The notes: generated from the letters alone by a model not told the origin. Shown: positions 1-8,704, numbered from the stretch's first letter. The stretch: 64,000 nucleotides of DNA from Vibrio aquaticus (GCF_003970385.1 NZ_RXZH01000001.1:935300-999299); one strand, 5' to 3'. Numbers and translations are program-made.

Positions 1-2
1 AT

Positions 3-2759
3 CTTCCACAATTCCAATCAACATTGAGTCATCCTCATGCTGGACGAGCCTCAGAGATAGGCAACTATGTCGCTGACATCGGCACTCAAGCTGCTCCCAC
101 TGAGCTTTTTGAATCAACCTGTACACCGCTAAGTGCGTTTGAAGGCTCTATTGATGACTTTAGACATGTGGCAGATAAAGCGGGTTGTTGGGATCTTGAT
201 TATCGAGAAGATTTACCGGCACAAGATAGCGGGATGTTTATTGCTCTCGATGATCCGCTAGCCGATGTGAGTGACTTGTTCTCGCCTCTTGCTGATGAGG
301 TTACGAAGCGGAGTACAGTACACCAGGATGAAGAGAACCTTCACAAGTTACAAATGGCAGAGCTGACTCGAACGTTAGGACGAGTCAAAGTCGACTATGA
401 TGATTTACCTGAGCAAGTTAAGGATGATCCGATCAAGGTGATGGAGTTTGAGCGTCAGCTTACTGAATATGTCGCGACGCAATATCTGGTGGATAAAGAG
501 CGTACTGCCCTTGAAGCGAACCCTAATGTTGGTAATGCTCCCTTTACGCAGCTTCAAGAGGAAGCACTTGAGAAGCATTCTGAGCTAAAAGCAAATTATC
601 ACTTTACTCCTACTGATGAACAGATAGAAAGTTGGCAGCGCAATACGGTGTTTAGCGACGAAGTGAACTGGGACGAACTCGATGCTTTTCTTACTCAATA
701 TTACACCCAGATCAAAGGTTTAGATGAGCGTATCGACGCGCTTTATCAAGACTTTATGACTTCATTTGAGCAGCTGGGTACTGACCCACTCGCCCTTGGG
801 TTGGATAACCAAGACGAGGAACACCTAGCTTATCTACTTAGCTTAACCAACCAGTACCTAGCGATAGTCAAACAAGCCGTAACCACAGAACAAGCGAACG
901 AGCAGTTAAAGCAGGCGCTGTCATTGGATTCACCTAAAACGCTTTTCGCTATAGCCTCACTCGGTTTTAGTTTGGACAATTGGCAGGCGTTGAACTCTTA
1001 TGTAGATGAACTTAAACCCGGTTTACTTTCTGTAGAGAGCGCTAGTGATATGGTGGCCCTTTCTAGTGCGATTGCTAACTGGGAGGCGTTCACCGGTGAT
1101 GCACGCATGCATGATAAGGCGTGGTTTAAAGCGTTAGCAGAGCCAGTTCAGCTTAGTTTTATTGCACTTCAAAAAGCCGCCTCAGGCTTGGCCCAAGAGA
1201 GTTGGCGAACCACTTCGAACTTCCTATTCCCTAGCCAGATGAACACCACCGCAACGACAGAAGGATTGATCAGCAATTTACGATTGGTTCTGTTAGAGGC
1301 AATCGTGAACCCAGAAGCCATCGTGGTGCATAACCCTGACTATCCAGCACAGTTAGCGGCATGGCAGCGAAAGTTAAATACAGAAATGACAAACATTCGT
1401 CGTGTTAACCAGCTTCCATCAGGGAGCGTAACGCCAAAGAACCACCAAATACAAACCATGCGTCGTGCTCAGCAGAAAATGCAGAAGTTGTTGAGTAGTG
1501 AGTTGCCGATGATGGTGATGCTTAAGCATGAAGCGATCAATAATACCGCCAAGCAAATGCTTAACGACGCGATAGAACGGAGTTGGCAGCAAGGTAAACA
1601 AACCACCCAAGCGTCATGGGACAAACTGGGCAAGATGGGGGGCGTGGTCGCTATTCTTAACCTTTGGAATGTATCGGTTGTTTTGCAAAACGTCCAAGAT
1701 AAAGCTCAACAGCATCCAAACAGTAACTTTTGGACCAATCCAGCGATTAGGGAAGCGGTCTATGCGACAGGTTACGCAGTCTCGGCTGTTACCGCTGTGT
1801 GGCGAGATGCGAAATGGGACATCCTGGCTAAGGATTCCGAACTACTTAAAAAAAGTCTTAACATAGCGATAAAAGAAGAAGGTGCTTCAAGAGCTGCCTC
1901 ACTCAAAACTTTCGCGAAAACTACGGCGGCTGTGTCCTTGTTTGGTTTAATCGCCACAGGCTTCGAAACATGGGAAAGCTACGATAAAGTTAAAGACTCA
2001 AGCCATGCGCCAATGGAGCGGTTGGGTTATGGGTTAAAAGGACTATCCACTGGATCACAGGCATTAGTTTTTGTTGCACAATTCACATTAAATTTCTTTA
2101 GTCGATTAGGTGTTGGTAGTATCAGTGCCATTGTTGCCTCTTGGATGCTGACCACGTTGATGGTTGCCGGTATTGTGTATTTGATTGCCGTGATCATCAT
2201 TAATGTCTTTAAGCGCTCCGAACTCGAGAAATGGCTGCTTTATTCCACATGGGGTAAAGAATCGAAGCAATGGAGTTCTGTCGAAGAATTAACGCTTTTA
2301 GAGCAAATCATTCATAAGCCTCAAATACAGTTGAAGAGTGTTTATTCTAATGCTCCTTCTCAAACCACCTATCATGCGATGGGGCGCCAATGGCAGTTAG
2401 AAATAGCTCTCCCTGCGTTTACCAAAGGTCAATTAATTGGCTTACAAATTACTCGTCAGCCTAAAGATAGAGCCTACAGTTATGCCTCAGCTGAGACAAA
2501 AACTGCGGTAATGGTTAACGAACAGAACGGTACATGGAGCCAAGACAAAGAAGAAGGCAGCCCTGTCATCTATCGATTAGATTTGGGCGGCAGCACCGAT
2601 GATACCATCGCTGTTCTTGTCAGCATGCCGTTTAACTGGCAAGCGGATGAGAATCAGCGACTTGGCTATGTGGCGTCTGGCAGTAGTCAAGGTGACTTAA
2701 CCGTAGAACTTGCACCAAAAGAATTTGTGACCCGTACTATTGAAGTGAGAATAGAATAG
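3..2759 (+). CDS. vasX: VasX-like T6SS pore-forming effector, 5' partial
   Basis: The frame is open to the left edge, so the true start lies outside; the first possible start seen is a TTG at 24. The N-terminal part has a motif (FIALDDPLADVSDL) that I associate with the VasX/BTH_I2691 effector family. The middle is a long helical, Gln/Glu-rich region. Hydrophobic segments follow at about residues 535-557, 575-595, 625-647 and 675-728 (counted from the TTG), as in colicin-like membrane-disrupting toxins. The final ~54 residues, beginning DDTIAVLVSMPFNW, recur twice downstream in front of extra immunity genes. The stop codon is immediately followed by the ATG of a TsiV2-like membrane protein, matching the vasX-tsiV2 arrangement of V. 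cholerae. The role, secretion by T6SS and permeabilisation of rival membranes, is inferred from family and neighbour. No Hcp or VgrG gene is visible here. Confidence 0.8.
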   Translation, partial: LPQFQSTLSHPHAGRASEIGNYVADIGTQAAPTELFESTCTPLSAFEGSIDDFRHVADKAGCWDLDYREDLPAQDSGMFIALDDPLADVSDLFSPLADEVTKRSTVHQDEENLHKLQMAELTRTLGRVKVDYDDLPEQVKDDPIKVMEFERQLTEYVATQYLVDKERTALEANPNVGNAPFTQLQEEALEKHSELKANYHFTPTDEQIESWQRNTVFSDEVNWDELDAFLTQYYTQIKGLDERIDALYQDFMTSFEQLGTDPLALGLDNQDEEHLAYLLSLTNQYLAIVKQAVTTEQANEQLKQALSLDSPKTLFAIASLGFSLDNWQALNSYVDELKPGLLSVESASDMVALSSAIANWEAFTGDARMHDKAWFKALAEPVQLSFIALQKAASGLAQESWRTTSNFLFPSQMNTTATTEGLISNLRLVLLEAIVNPEAIVVHNPDYPAQLAAWQRKLNTEMTNIRRVNQLPSGSVTPKNHQIQTMRRAQQKMQKLLSSELPMMVMLKHEAINNTAKQMLNDAIERSWQQGKQTTQASWDKLGKMGGVVAILNLWNVSVVLQNVQDKAQQHPNSNFWTNPAIREAVYATGYAVSAVTAVWRDAKWDILAKDSELLKKSLNIAIKEEGASRAASLKTFAKTTAAVSLFGLIATGFETWESYDKVKDSSHAPMERLGYGLKGLSTGSQALVFVAQFTLNFFSRLGVGSISAIVASWMLTTLMVAGIVYLIAVIIINVFKRSELEKWLLYSTWGKESKQWSSVEELTLLEQIIHKPQIQLKSVYSNAPSQTTYHAMGRQWQLEIALPAFTKGQLIGLQITRQPKDRAYSYASAETKTAVMVNEQNGTWSQDKEEGSPVIYRLDLGGSTDDTIAVLVSMPFNWQADENQRLGYVASGSSQGDLTVELAPKEFVTRTIEVRIE

Positions 2760-3491
2760 ATGATCCTTAATGACAAAATCGAAACATTAAAAGAGAAGTT
2801 GTATCAGGATAAAGTCGCTTATTGTTGGGAGCACATTGGTCCCGATGGAAATTATTCTCCATTTATCCGATGGCTTCTAGCTCTATTTATTGGCCTATTT
2901 TTACCAACATTTTTAGTGATGGTGAGCAGTACCGCAATGTGGAGTGCAGGTTTTTGGTTTTGTTTTGTTTTGGCAACAATGGGGGTTTTGATAACAAGGT
3001 ATTTGTTTATTCCCGATAAACATCGCTGTTACCACTTAACCTCACTAGGTATTCATTATACAGAGCAAGATATGATCCCAGAGGTAGCCTTTAAAATCGT
3101 TCGAGGCTTTGCTTGGGTGGGAATTGCGGTGTGTATTATCGCCGTCTTTTTACTTGGTCCCTTGGCTCTGGTAGGTGCAGGGGCATGTGCACTGATGTCA
3201 TTTGGAATGACTAATTTTCATCCTACAGTCGAGAAGTACTCGTTAGCTATGGATGAACGTACGATTCTATTTAACTTGATTGATAATGGAATGTTGTCAT
3301 TCACGATCCCAGAAAAAGGGAATCATATGTATAAAGGTTGGGTGTATTTCACTACGCTTGAGCAAAAAGCAGAATGTCTCTTGCACCTGACAGATTTATT
3401 CCCTGATATGGAAGCCATAGAAATCAAGCGTGTGAATGATCAATACAAGCATCCTATTTATCAGCAAGAGGACGACAAAATCACAGAGTAG
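2760..3491 (+). CDS. TsiV2-like T6SS immunity membrane protein, copy 1 (cognate)
   Basis: This 243-residue protein has hydrophobic stretches around residues 37-58, 62-80 and 113-150, so it is probably an inner-membrane protein. Its ATG directly abuts the effector stop codon, implying translational coupling and a role as the cognate immunity protein. V. cholerae TsiV2, which protects against VasX, is of similar size and also membrane-embedded. The central core (HRCYHLTSLGIHYTEQDMIP through the GMTNF motif, about residues 96-165) is almost identical in all three copies. The N- and C-terminal thirds differ, and these are the likely specificity-determining parts. The Asp/Glu-rich tail (QEDDKITE) is conserved. 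The immunity role is inferred from position and copy structure. Confidence 0.75.
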   Translation: MILNDKIETLKEKLYQDKVAYCWEHIGPDGNYSPFIRWLLALFIGLFLPTFLVMVSSTAMWSAGFWFCFVLATMGVLITRYLFIPDKHRCYHLTSLGIHYTEQDMIPEVAFKIVRGFAWVGIAVCIIAVFLLGPLALVGAGACALMSFGMTNFHPTVEKYSLAMDERTILFNLIDNGMLSFTIPEKGNHMYKGWVYFTTLEQKAECLLHLTDLFPDMEAIEIKRVNDQYKHPIYQQEDDKITE

Positions 3492-3520
3492 GCGAACGGT
3501 TTCTCACCGAGTTATTAAGT

Positions 3521-3700
3521 ATGAGTGCGACCACTGACGATACCATCGCCGTCCTTGTCAGCATGCCATTTAACTGGCAAGCGGATGAGGATCAGCGACT
3601 TGGCTATGTGGCGCCTAGCAGTAGTCAAGGCGACTTAACCGTAGAGCCAGCACCGAAAGAATTTGCGACTCGTATCCTTGAAGTGAGAATAGACCAATGA
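3521..3700 (+). pseudogene. Orphan effector C-terminal remnant 1
   Basis: From 3536 this 59-codon stretch repeats the last 54 codons of the upstream effector with few amino-acid changes (DDTIAVLVSMPFNW; QGDLTVEPAPKEFATR). No preceding toxin body is present. An ATG at 3521 opens the frame and the TGA stop overlaps the ATG of the next immunity gene (ATGA), preserving the effector-immunity junction. No convincing Shine-Dalgarno sequence precedes the ATG. The upstream frame continues back to 3491 as a short ERF-T-L segment that is shared with remnant 2 but not with the intact effector. It is most simply the scar left when an earlier effector was displaced by recombination. Confidence 0.8.
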
Positions 3701-4425
3701 ATAATAACCCAAGCATAGAGTCTCTTAAGGAACAACTATATAACGCTGAGAGCAATTATTATTGGGAGTATGAAGGTGGTGAAGGGAAATATAGTAACTT
3801 AATAGAGTGGTGTACAGCTATCTTCGCCGGGTCACTATTGCCCTTATTCTTATTAATTGTAGACGACGATGCGATTTATCAACCTGGTTTTTGGCTGTTT
3901 TCATCAGTTGGCGTAATAATGATTTTTGTCTCGAGATACTTGTTCGGAGCAGATAAACATCGCTGCTATCACCTAACAGCACAGGGTATTCATTACACAG
4001 AACAAGATATGATCCCAGAGGTAGCCTACAAAATTGTTCGAGGCTTTGCTTGGGTAGGGATTGCGGTGTGTATTATCGCCGTCTTTTTACTTGGTCCCTT
4101 GGCTTTGGTCGGTGCAGGGGCATGTGCGCTGATGTCATTTGGAATGACCAATTTTCAGCCTACCGCTGATAAATGTTGTCTGTTAATGGATGAACGTACT
4201 GTCGCATTTAATCTAATAAACGATGGTGTGATGTCATTTGCGATTTCTGAGAAAGGTGCACATGCCTTTTCAGGAGATGTCTATATCTCTCTCGAGAAAA
4301 AAGAAGCGCTACTTTCTCATCTTCAATTGCTTTTTCCAAATATCGAGATCGTCAAAATCAAAAGGCTTAATGATCAATACCAACACCCTGTTTATCATCA
4401 AGAGGACGACAAAGTCACAGAGTAG
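3697..4425 (+). CDS. TsiV2-like T6SS immunity protein, copy 2 (orphan)
   Basis: A 242-residue paralogue of the first immunity protein, with the same membrane core (HRCYHLTAQGIHYTEQDMIP to GMTNF) and conserved tail (YHQEDDKVTE). The N-terminal third (SLKEQLYNAESNYYWEYEGG) and the region after the core are clearly diverged from copy 1, but the N-terminus resembles copy 3. It starts with ATG inside the ATGA overlap with remnant 1. It has no intact effector of its own, so it is best read as an orphan immunity gene retained from a displaced effector. It could defend against kin carrying that effector. Function is inferred from family and arrangement. Confidence 0.72.
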   Translation: MNNNPSIESLKEQLYNAESNYYWEYEGGEGKYSNLIEWCTAIFAGSLLPLFLLIVDDDAIYQPGFWLFSSVGVIMIFVSRYLFGADKHRCYHLTAQGIHYTEQDMIPEVAYKIVRGFAWVGIAVCIIAVFLLGPLALVGAGACALMSFGMTNFQPTADKCCLLMDERTVAFNLINDGVMSFAISEKGAHAFSGDVYISLEKKEALLSHLQLLFPNIEIVKIKRLNDQYQHPVYHQEDDKVTE

Positions 4426-4456
4426 TCGAGAACGGTTTTTCACAAAGTTATCAGGT

Positions 4457-4633
4457 ATGAATACTACTATGGACGATACCATCGCCGTCCTTGTCAGCAT
4501 GCCGTTTAACTGGCAAGCAGATGAGAAGCAGCGACTTGGCTATGTGGCGACGGGGAATAACCAAGGTGACTTAACCGTAGAGCCTGCACCGAAAGAATTT
4601 GCTACTCGTATTATTGAAGTGAGAATCGACTAA
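4457..4633 (+). pseudogene. Orphan effector C-terminal remnant 2
   Basis: A second copy of the effector tail begins at 4472 (DDTIAVLVSMPFNWQADEKQR) and ends in EVRID-stop at 4633. As in remnant 1, an in-frame ATG lies 15 nt before the homology. The short preceding segment (ERFFTKLSGMNTTM) matches remnant 1 (ERFLTELLSMSATT) but not the intact effector. No ribosome binding site is convincing: AGG lies only about 2 nt before the ATG. The reading frame is intact throughout. It lies between immunity copies 2 and 3 and marks the junction of a ~937-bp tandem unit. Confidence 0.8.
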
Positions 4634-4639
4634 TGAATA

Positions 4640-5371
4640 ATGAATAATGAACAATGCATAGACTCTCTCAAGGAGCAACTTTATAACGCTGAGATAGCGT
4701 ACTCTTGGGAGCACAAAGGATGGGGCGGAAAATACGAGTATCTATGGCGGTGGGGAGTATCGATATTGGCTGGGTCGATATTTCCCTTATTCTTATTAAT
4801 CGTAGAAGACGATGCAATTCATCAACCCGGTTTTTGGTTGTTTTCCTCATTTAGTTTAATAATGACTTTTGTATCGAGATACCTTTTTTTCCCTGATAAA
4901 CATCGCTGTTATCACTTAACCTCACTGGGTATTCACTATACGGAGCAAGATATGATCCCAGAGGTAGCCTTTAAAATTGTTCGAGGCTTTGCTTGGGTGG
5001 GAATTGCGGTATGTATTATTGCCGTCTTTTTACTGGGTCCCTTGGCGCTTGTCGGTGCTGGGGCATGTGCGCTGATGTCGTTTGGCATGACCAATTTTCA
5101 GTCTACCGTGAATCAGTCTTATGTGCTTATCGATGAGCACAGTATCGTGTTTAATCTCACTCATGACTCGGTGCTATCATTTGGAAGCCCAAAAAGAGAC
5201 ACACTTGATTACGTAGGGACTATTTTTACTGCAACGCTTGAACAAAAAATAGAGCTGTTTTCCCGTCTGCAATCGACTTTCCCTGAAATTGAAACTGTCG
5301 AAATAAAAAAGCTGAATGATAAATACAAACACCCTATTTATCATCAAGAAGACGACAAAGTCACAGAGTAG
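4640..5371 (+). CDS. TsiV2-like T6SS immunity protein, copy 3 (orphan)
   Basis: This 243-residue third immunity paralogue has the invariant membrane core and the YHQEDDKVTE tail, but its own C-terminal domain (SPKRDTLDYVGTIF region). A 7-bp repeat (ATGAATA twice, then ATGAA) surrounds the start. The ATG that overlaps the remnant stop (4633) runs into a stop after four codons, and the long frame begins 7 bp later at 4640. Upstream sequence offers no strong Shine-Dalgarno, so translation may rely on re-initiation after the remnant. No intact effector precedes it, hence orphan immunity is inferred. Confidence 0.72.
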   Translation: MNNEQCIDSLKEQLYNAEIAYSWEHKGWGGKYEYLWRWGVSILAGSIFPLFLLIVEDDAIHQPGFWLFSSFSLIMTFVSRYLFFPDKHRCYHLTSLGIHYTEQDMIPEVAFKIVRGFAWVGIAVCIIAVFLLGPLALVGAGACALMSFGMTNFQSTVNQSYVLIDEHSIVFNLTHDSVLSFGSPKRDTLDYVGTIFTATLEQKIELFSRLQSTFPEIETVEIKKLNDKYKHPIYHQEDDKVTE

Positions 5372-5538
5372 GCGAGCTGTTGTTCTACGCTCGGCACCTC
5401 TATTGTTTCTGGTTTACATCACCCGCTTGCTTCAAGTTTGAGATCTTGACCAGATGTGCGTTTATGACAACGCAAAAGTTGCTTCGTTGAACTAGCTTTC
5501 AATTATCGTCATTGGTAGATAACAACGGAGGCTAGGAT

Positions 5539-5919
5539 ATGGAAATGAACCCTGTAGGTTGGTTTGAGATTTATGTTGAAGATATGGAGCGTGCAAAAAG
5601 CTTCTATCAAGCAGTGTTTAACACGACGTTAGAAAAAATTGCCGATGAGGCCAAAGCGGGTATAGAGATGTGGGGTTTCCCTTCGTCTATGGAGCAATAC
5701 GGAGCCTCGGGAGCGCTCGCAAAAATGAAGGATGTTGCCCCCGGTGGTAATAGCACGCTGGTGTACTTCTCTTGCCAAAATTGCGAAATAGAGCAGGGTC
5801 GAGTCGAAAGCGCTGGTGGACAAGTTATTCACCCTAAGTTCTCTATTGCACCTCACGGCTTTATTTCAATGGTATCGGATACCGAAGGTAATATGATAGG
5901 CCTTCATTCGATGGAATAA
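5539..5919 (+). CDS. VOC-family (glyoxalase-like) protein
   Basis: A 126-residue protein with the single vicinal-oxygen-chelate fold pattern. The start GWFEIYVEDMERAKSFYQAVF is the typical first beta-alpha-beta unit, and the end DTEGNMIGLHS carries the usual metal-ligand Glu region. A good ribosome binding site (GGAGG) precedes the ATG. The family includes lyases and dioxygenases as well as non-enzymatic small-molecule binders, and the sequence does not fix the substrate. It is monocistronic: a GC-rich hairpin follows, and the downstream gene is convergent. The 167 bp before it, after the immunity array, hold no recognisable gene. Confidence 0.85.
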   Translation: MEMNPVGWFEIYVEDMERAKSFYQAVFNTTLEKIADEAKAGIEMWGFPSSMEQYGASGALAKMKDVAPGGNSTLVYFSCQNCEIEQGRVESAGGQVIHPKFSIAPHGFISMVSDTEGNMIGLHSME

Positions 5920-5929
5920 AATTAAGTAA

Positions 5930-5958
5930 GCCCCGAATTATCGTTCGGGGCATATTTA
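5930..5958 (+). terminator. Hairpin terminator after the VOC gene
   Basis: Stem GCCCCGAA / TTCGGGGC with a 6-nt loop, followed by an AT-rich tail with only a short T run. It lies between convergent genes. Confidence 0.6.
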
Positions 5959-5977
5959 TATCAGATCGGTTTCTAGC

Positions 5978-7273
5978 TTAGACGAGTGTCGCAGCAGTTT
6001 GATTTCCCATCACAATCAGCTTATCGAGAATACGCTCGCCGTCTGCACGTAATCCGTTGTGCTCATATTCGTTGGTAATCCAAGCTTTTGAATTTGGGAT
6101 TTTTGCCAGCGTTTCACGGCTAATGTCCATTTCCACAAACATATCATCGGCGTAGACGGCGCAGCTAACTGGCACTTTGTTTTGCGTCAGTACGCTTTCG
6201 TCATACAGTGGTGTCCAATCTTCTTTTGCTGCGAGTAATTCAGCGGCCTCTTTAAGCGGCTTCAAGCATTGGTATTGATCAAACATCCACGGGAAGACCA
6301 TCTCGCCGGTAAATAGGAACGGCTTATCTGAGCTGTAGTTAAACGCATCATGGCTTTGGCGAACACGATGCGCACTCCAATTCGAAGCAAACCCTTGGCA
6401 GTAAATTGACTCATGCAAAATCGCGTAGATAGGATTGGTCTGGAAGCCTTGTTCCATTAGCATGCTGTTGAGAAACTCATAACGCAATTGTGGCTTGCCA
6501 TTGACTTCAATGAGTGCATTTTCAAGTGCATAGTAGGTTGGCAAGAAGGTCTCGCTCATGCCGAAGTTAATGCCAATTTGTTGGAACTGTTCCACCGTGA
6601 AACGCTGACCGTTTGGTAGCAGTTCTTCATTTTCAATCAGATGTTCGGCAATCTGCTTACATAGCTGCTGCGCTTTTGGAAATTGCTGAAAGAATGCCTG
6701 GTTCTTTTGTAGTGTGCGCTTAAAAGTCGCTTGGTACACGTCATCGGCATGGTGAGTCGTTGACGGCACACCGCCAGTAATGAAGCTACGCGCCAGACTT
6801 TGAGGAAACAGCGAAAGGTAGGTCAGCGAGCAAAAGCCGCCAAAGCTCTGACCTAAAATCGACCATTGCTCAACACCAAACTGCTTACGAATTTCTTCTG
6901 CATCACGCACGATATTATCTGCGCGGAAATGGCTTAAATATTCCGCTTGTTGCTGCGCAGTAAGATGAGCCAGTGTTTGATGGTTGATGACACTGCTATT
7001 ACCCGTACCACGTTGGTCGAGGAGCAATACTCGGTATTCTTGCAGGGCACGTTTCACCCAGCCACTATGCCCGTTTTGGCGTGGTGACGGAAAGCCTGGA
7101 CCACCTTGAAAGTAGACCAACCAAGGCTTGTTGCTATCACCATCGGCAACCAGCGACAGCTCGCGGGCAAACACTTCAATGGTAGTAGCCTCTTTGTTTG
7201 CATAGTCCAGCGGCAACTGGAAAGTGTGCGGGGTGTATTTGACTCCCGCATCAATAAATTCTTGAGCGTTCAT
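5978..7273 (-). CDS. pip: Prolyl aminopeptidase, alpha/beta hydrolase (S33)
   Basis: A 431-residue alpha/beta hydrolase with the oxyanion-hole motif GGPGFPSPR, the DQRGTGNSS segment and the nucleophile elbow GQSFGG (Ser). The conserved His lies near the C-terminus (EYEHNGLRADG). Length and motif order fit the larger Aeromonas-type prolyl aminopeptidases (~425 residues), which release N-terminal proline from peptides in the cytoplasm. No signal peptide is visible. The ATG start gives the full N-terminus expected for the family; the upstream Shine-Dalgarno is weak. Exact substrate preference is inferred from family. Confidence 0.85.
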   Translation of the reverse strand: MNAQEFIDAGVKYTPHTFQLPLDYANKEATTIEVFARELSLVADGDSNKPWLVYFQGGPGFPSPRQNGHSGWVKRALQEYRVLLLDQRGTGNSSVINHQTLAHLTAQQQAEYLSHFRADNIVRDAEEIRKQFGVEQWSILGQSFGGFCSLTYLSLFPQSLARSFITGGVPSTTHHADDVYQATFKRTLQKNQAFFQQFPKAQQLCKQIAEHLIENEELLPNGQRFTVEQFQQIGINFGMSETFLPTYYALENALIEVNGKPQLRYEFLNSMLMEQGFQTNPIYAILHESIYCQGFASNWSAHRVRQSHDAFNYSSDKPFLFTGEMVFPWMFDQYQCLKPLKEAAELLAAKEDWTPLYDESVLTQNKVPVSCAVYADDMFVEMDISRETLAKIPNSKAWITNEYEHNGLRADGERILDKLIVMGNQTAATLV

Positions 7274-7466
7274 TATTATGTTTCTACTTCCATGACTATT
7301 AGACGGCTTATCTTAACCTGATGACATACCGAGACCAACGTAAGTTTTATGATGTGAGGGCTTGGTGCAGAGGCAGAGAAAGTAGAGTGACGAGCATCAA
7401 ATTTAGGCATATCCTAAACAGGCTAGGTCGCTAGACCTCAAAGAGACTAACTAAAAGAATGAAACT

Positions 7467-8093
7467 ATGAATTACTTTGAATCGCCATTTTCTGGCAAAC
7501 CTTTGGTTGAGCAAGTGACCAACCCTAATATCATCGTTGGACGTCACAGTTACTACTCGGGTTACTATCACGGGCATAGCTTTGATGACTGCGCTCGCTA
7601 CTTGACTCCAGACAGAGATGACGTCGATAAACTCATCATTGGCAACTTTTGTTCAATTGGCTCTGGTGCGGTATTTATGATGGCGGGCAACCAAGGCCAC
7701 CGCTCTGATTGGGTAACTACGTTCCCATTTTTCTATCAAGATAACGAACATTTTTCAGGTGCAGAAGATGGTTTTCAGCGCTCGGGTGATACGGTAATCG
7801 GTAATGATGTTTGGATTGGATCAGAGGCGATGATAATGGCTGGTGTGACCGTTGGTGATGGGGCCATTATCGCTAGTCGAGCAGTGGTGACCAAAGATGT
7901 GCAGCCCTATGAGGTTGTCGGTTCCAACCCCGCCAAGCACATCAAGTTTCGCTTTTCTCCACAGCAGATCGATCAACTGAGTGAAATGCAGTGGTGGCAG
8001 TGGTCTGATCAACAGCTCGCTGGAGCGATGAAGCTACTCAGCAGTGCAGACATCGATGGGTTATATGCCTACTGGCAAAAGAACATTCGCTAA
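7467..8093 (+). CDS. CatB-related O-acetyltransferase (hexapeptide repeat)
   Basis: A 208-residue xenobiotic-acetyltransferase type protein with left-handed beta-helix hexapeptides ([43 protein letters not shown]) and the active-site loop [15 protein letters not shown] bearing the catalytic His. These are hallmarks of the CatB/VAT group that acetylates chloramphenicol or streptogramins using acetyl-CoA. Chromosomal homologues are common in Vibrio and their natural substrates are usually unknown. There is no attC site or integron context here. A clear terminator follows. The ribosome binding site is weak. Confidence 0.85.
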   Translation: MNYFESPFSGKPLVEQVTNPNIIVGRHSYYSGYYHGHSFDDCARYLTPDRDDVDKLIIGNFCSIGSGAVFMMAGNQGHRSDWVTTFPFFYQDNEHFSGAEDGFQRSGDTVIGNDVWIGSEAMIMAGVTVGDGAIIASRAVVTKDVQPYEVVGSNPAKHIKFRFSPQQIDQLSEMQWWQWSDQQLAGAMKLLSSADIDGLYAYWQKNIR

Positions 8094-8114
8094 CTAGCAC
8101 GTATTATTGGTGAG

Positions 8115-8150
8115 ACAAGGCGAGGGATTTAACCACCTCGCCTTTGTTTT
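8115..8150 (+). terminator. Rho-independent terminator after the CatB-like gene
   Basis: Stem AAGGCGAGG / CCTCGCCTT, followed by TGTTTTA. Confidence 0.75.
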
Positions 8151-8200
8151 ACTTGAGTGAATCGATAAGGTGGATTGAACGACCATAAAAGGAGCAAGAA

Positions 8201-8704
8201 ATGCCAATGGATTTGCCTGCTGATGCCGATATTCACCCGTATCTTCCCCAAGCTTATTTTGCTGATAGCTACTCAATCGAGATCCCTTATCAAGGCGAAT
8301 CAGCGTTAAAAATCTATTTTCAGATGGTTAACCGCACACCTAAATGGGTTAACTTCTTAATGGATTTACGTAATCGCATCGTGTCTAAGCTCGGCTTAAA
8401 GCATTTAGGTCGGATGGCGGATCTTGACGAAAATAAACCCATTGAAGAGTATAACGTTGGCGACCAAGTCGGAATCTTTTCTATTGTCAGTCTGCGTCAC
8501 AATGAAATCGTAGTGGAAGACTGCGATAAGCACCTTAATGTTCGATTGTCTTTCTTGTTAGTACCGAATGGAAACCAAGCCACACTGCATGCCACGACTG
8601 TTGTTCATGTCAAAAATACCTTTGGTAAGGTGTATATGTTTTTCGTTACGCCAGTCCATAAAGTGATCGTGCCGAAATCACTCAATACCTTAGTTGCTCG
8701 TTGA
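8201..8704 (+). CDS. DUF2867 family protein
   Basis: A 167-residue protein resembling the DUF2867 family; in longer proteins this domain sits behind NAD-binding domains. The motif NVGDQVGIFSIVSLRHNEIVVEDCDKHL is characteristic, followed by a beta-rich C-terminus (VHVKNTFGKVYMFFVTPVHKVIVP). There is no signal peptide or clear membrane helix. AAAGGAG lies at good spacing before the ATG. It appears to be transcribed alone. No biochemical function can be assigned from sequence. Confidence 0.7.
   Translation: MPMDLPADADIHPYLPQAYFADSYSIEIPYQGESALKIYFQMVNRTPKWVNFLMDLRNRIVSKLGLKHLGRMADLDENKPIEEYNVGDQVGIFSIVSLRHNEIVVEDCDKHLNVRLSFLLVPNGNQATLHATTVVHVKNTFGKVYMFFVTPVHKVIVPKSLNTLVAR

Larger units (their letters stand above)
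2598..5371 (+). repeat. Tandem effector-tail/immunity array, ~937-bp unit
   Basis: The effector-tail homology starts at 2598, 3536 and 4472, giving periods of 938 and 936 bp. The third unit ends with the immunity stop at 5371. Each unit is an effector tail of about 54 codons plus an immunity gene. Identity is highest in the tail and in the immunity core and lower in the flanking parts of the immunity genes. Confidence 0.85.

Noticed and set aside
82-98. Sigma-54-like GG-N10-GC match inside the effector gene
   Set aside because: It lies inside a coding region far from any gene start and lacks the rest of the consensus.
2598-5371. CRISPR-like or phage repeat array
   Set aside because: The ~937-bp repeats are coding (effector tail plus immunity gene), not short direct repeats with spacers.
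7467-8093. CatB-like gene as an integron cassette
   Set aside because: No attC-type repeat, integrase or neighbouring cassettes; it has its own terminator and ordinary surroundings.
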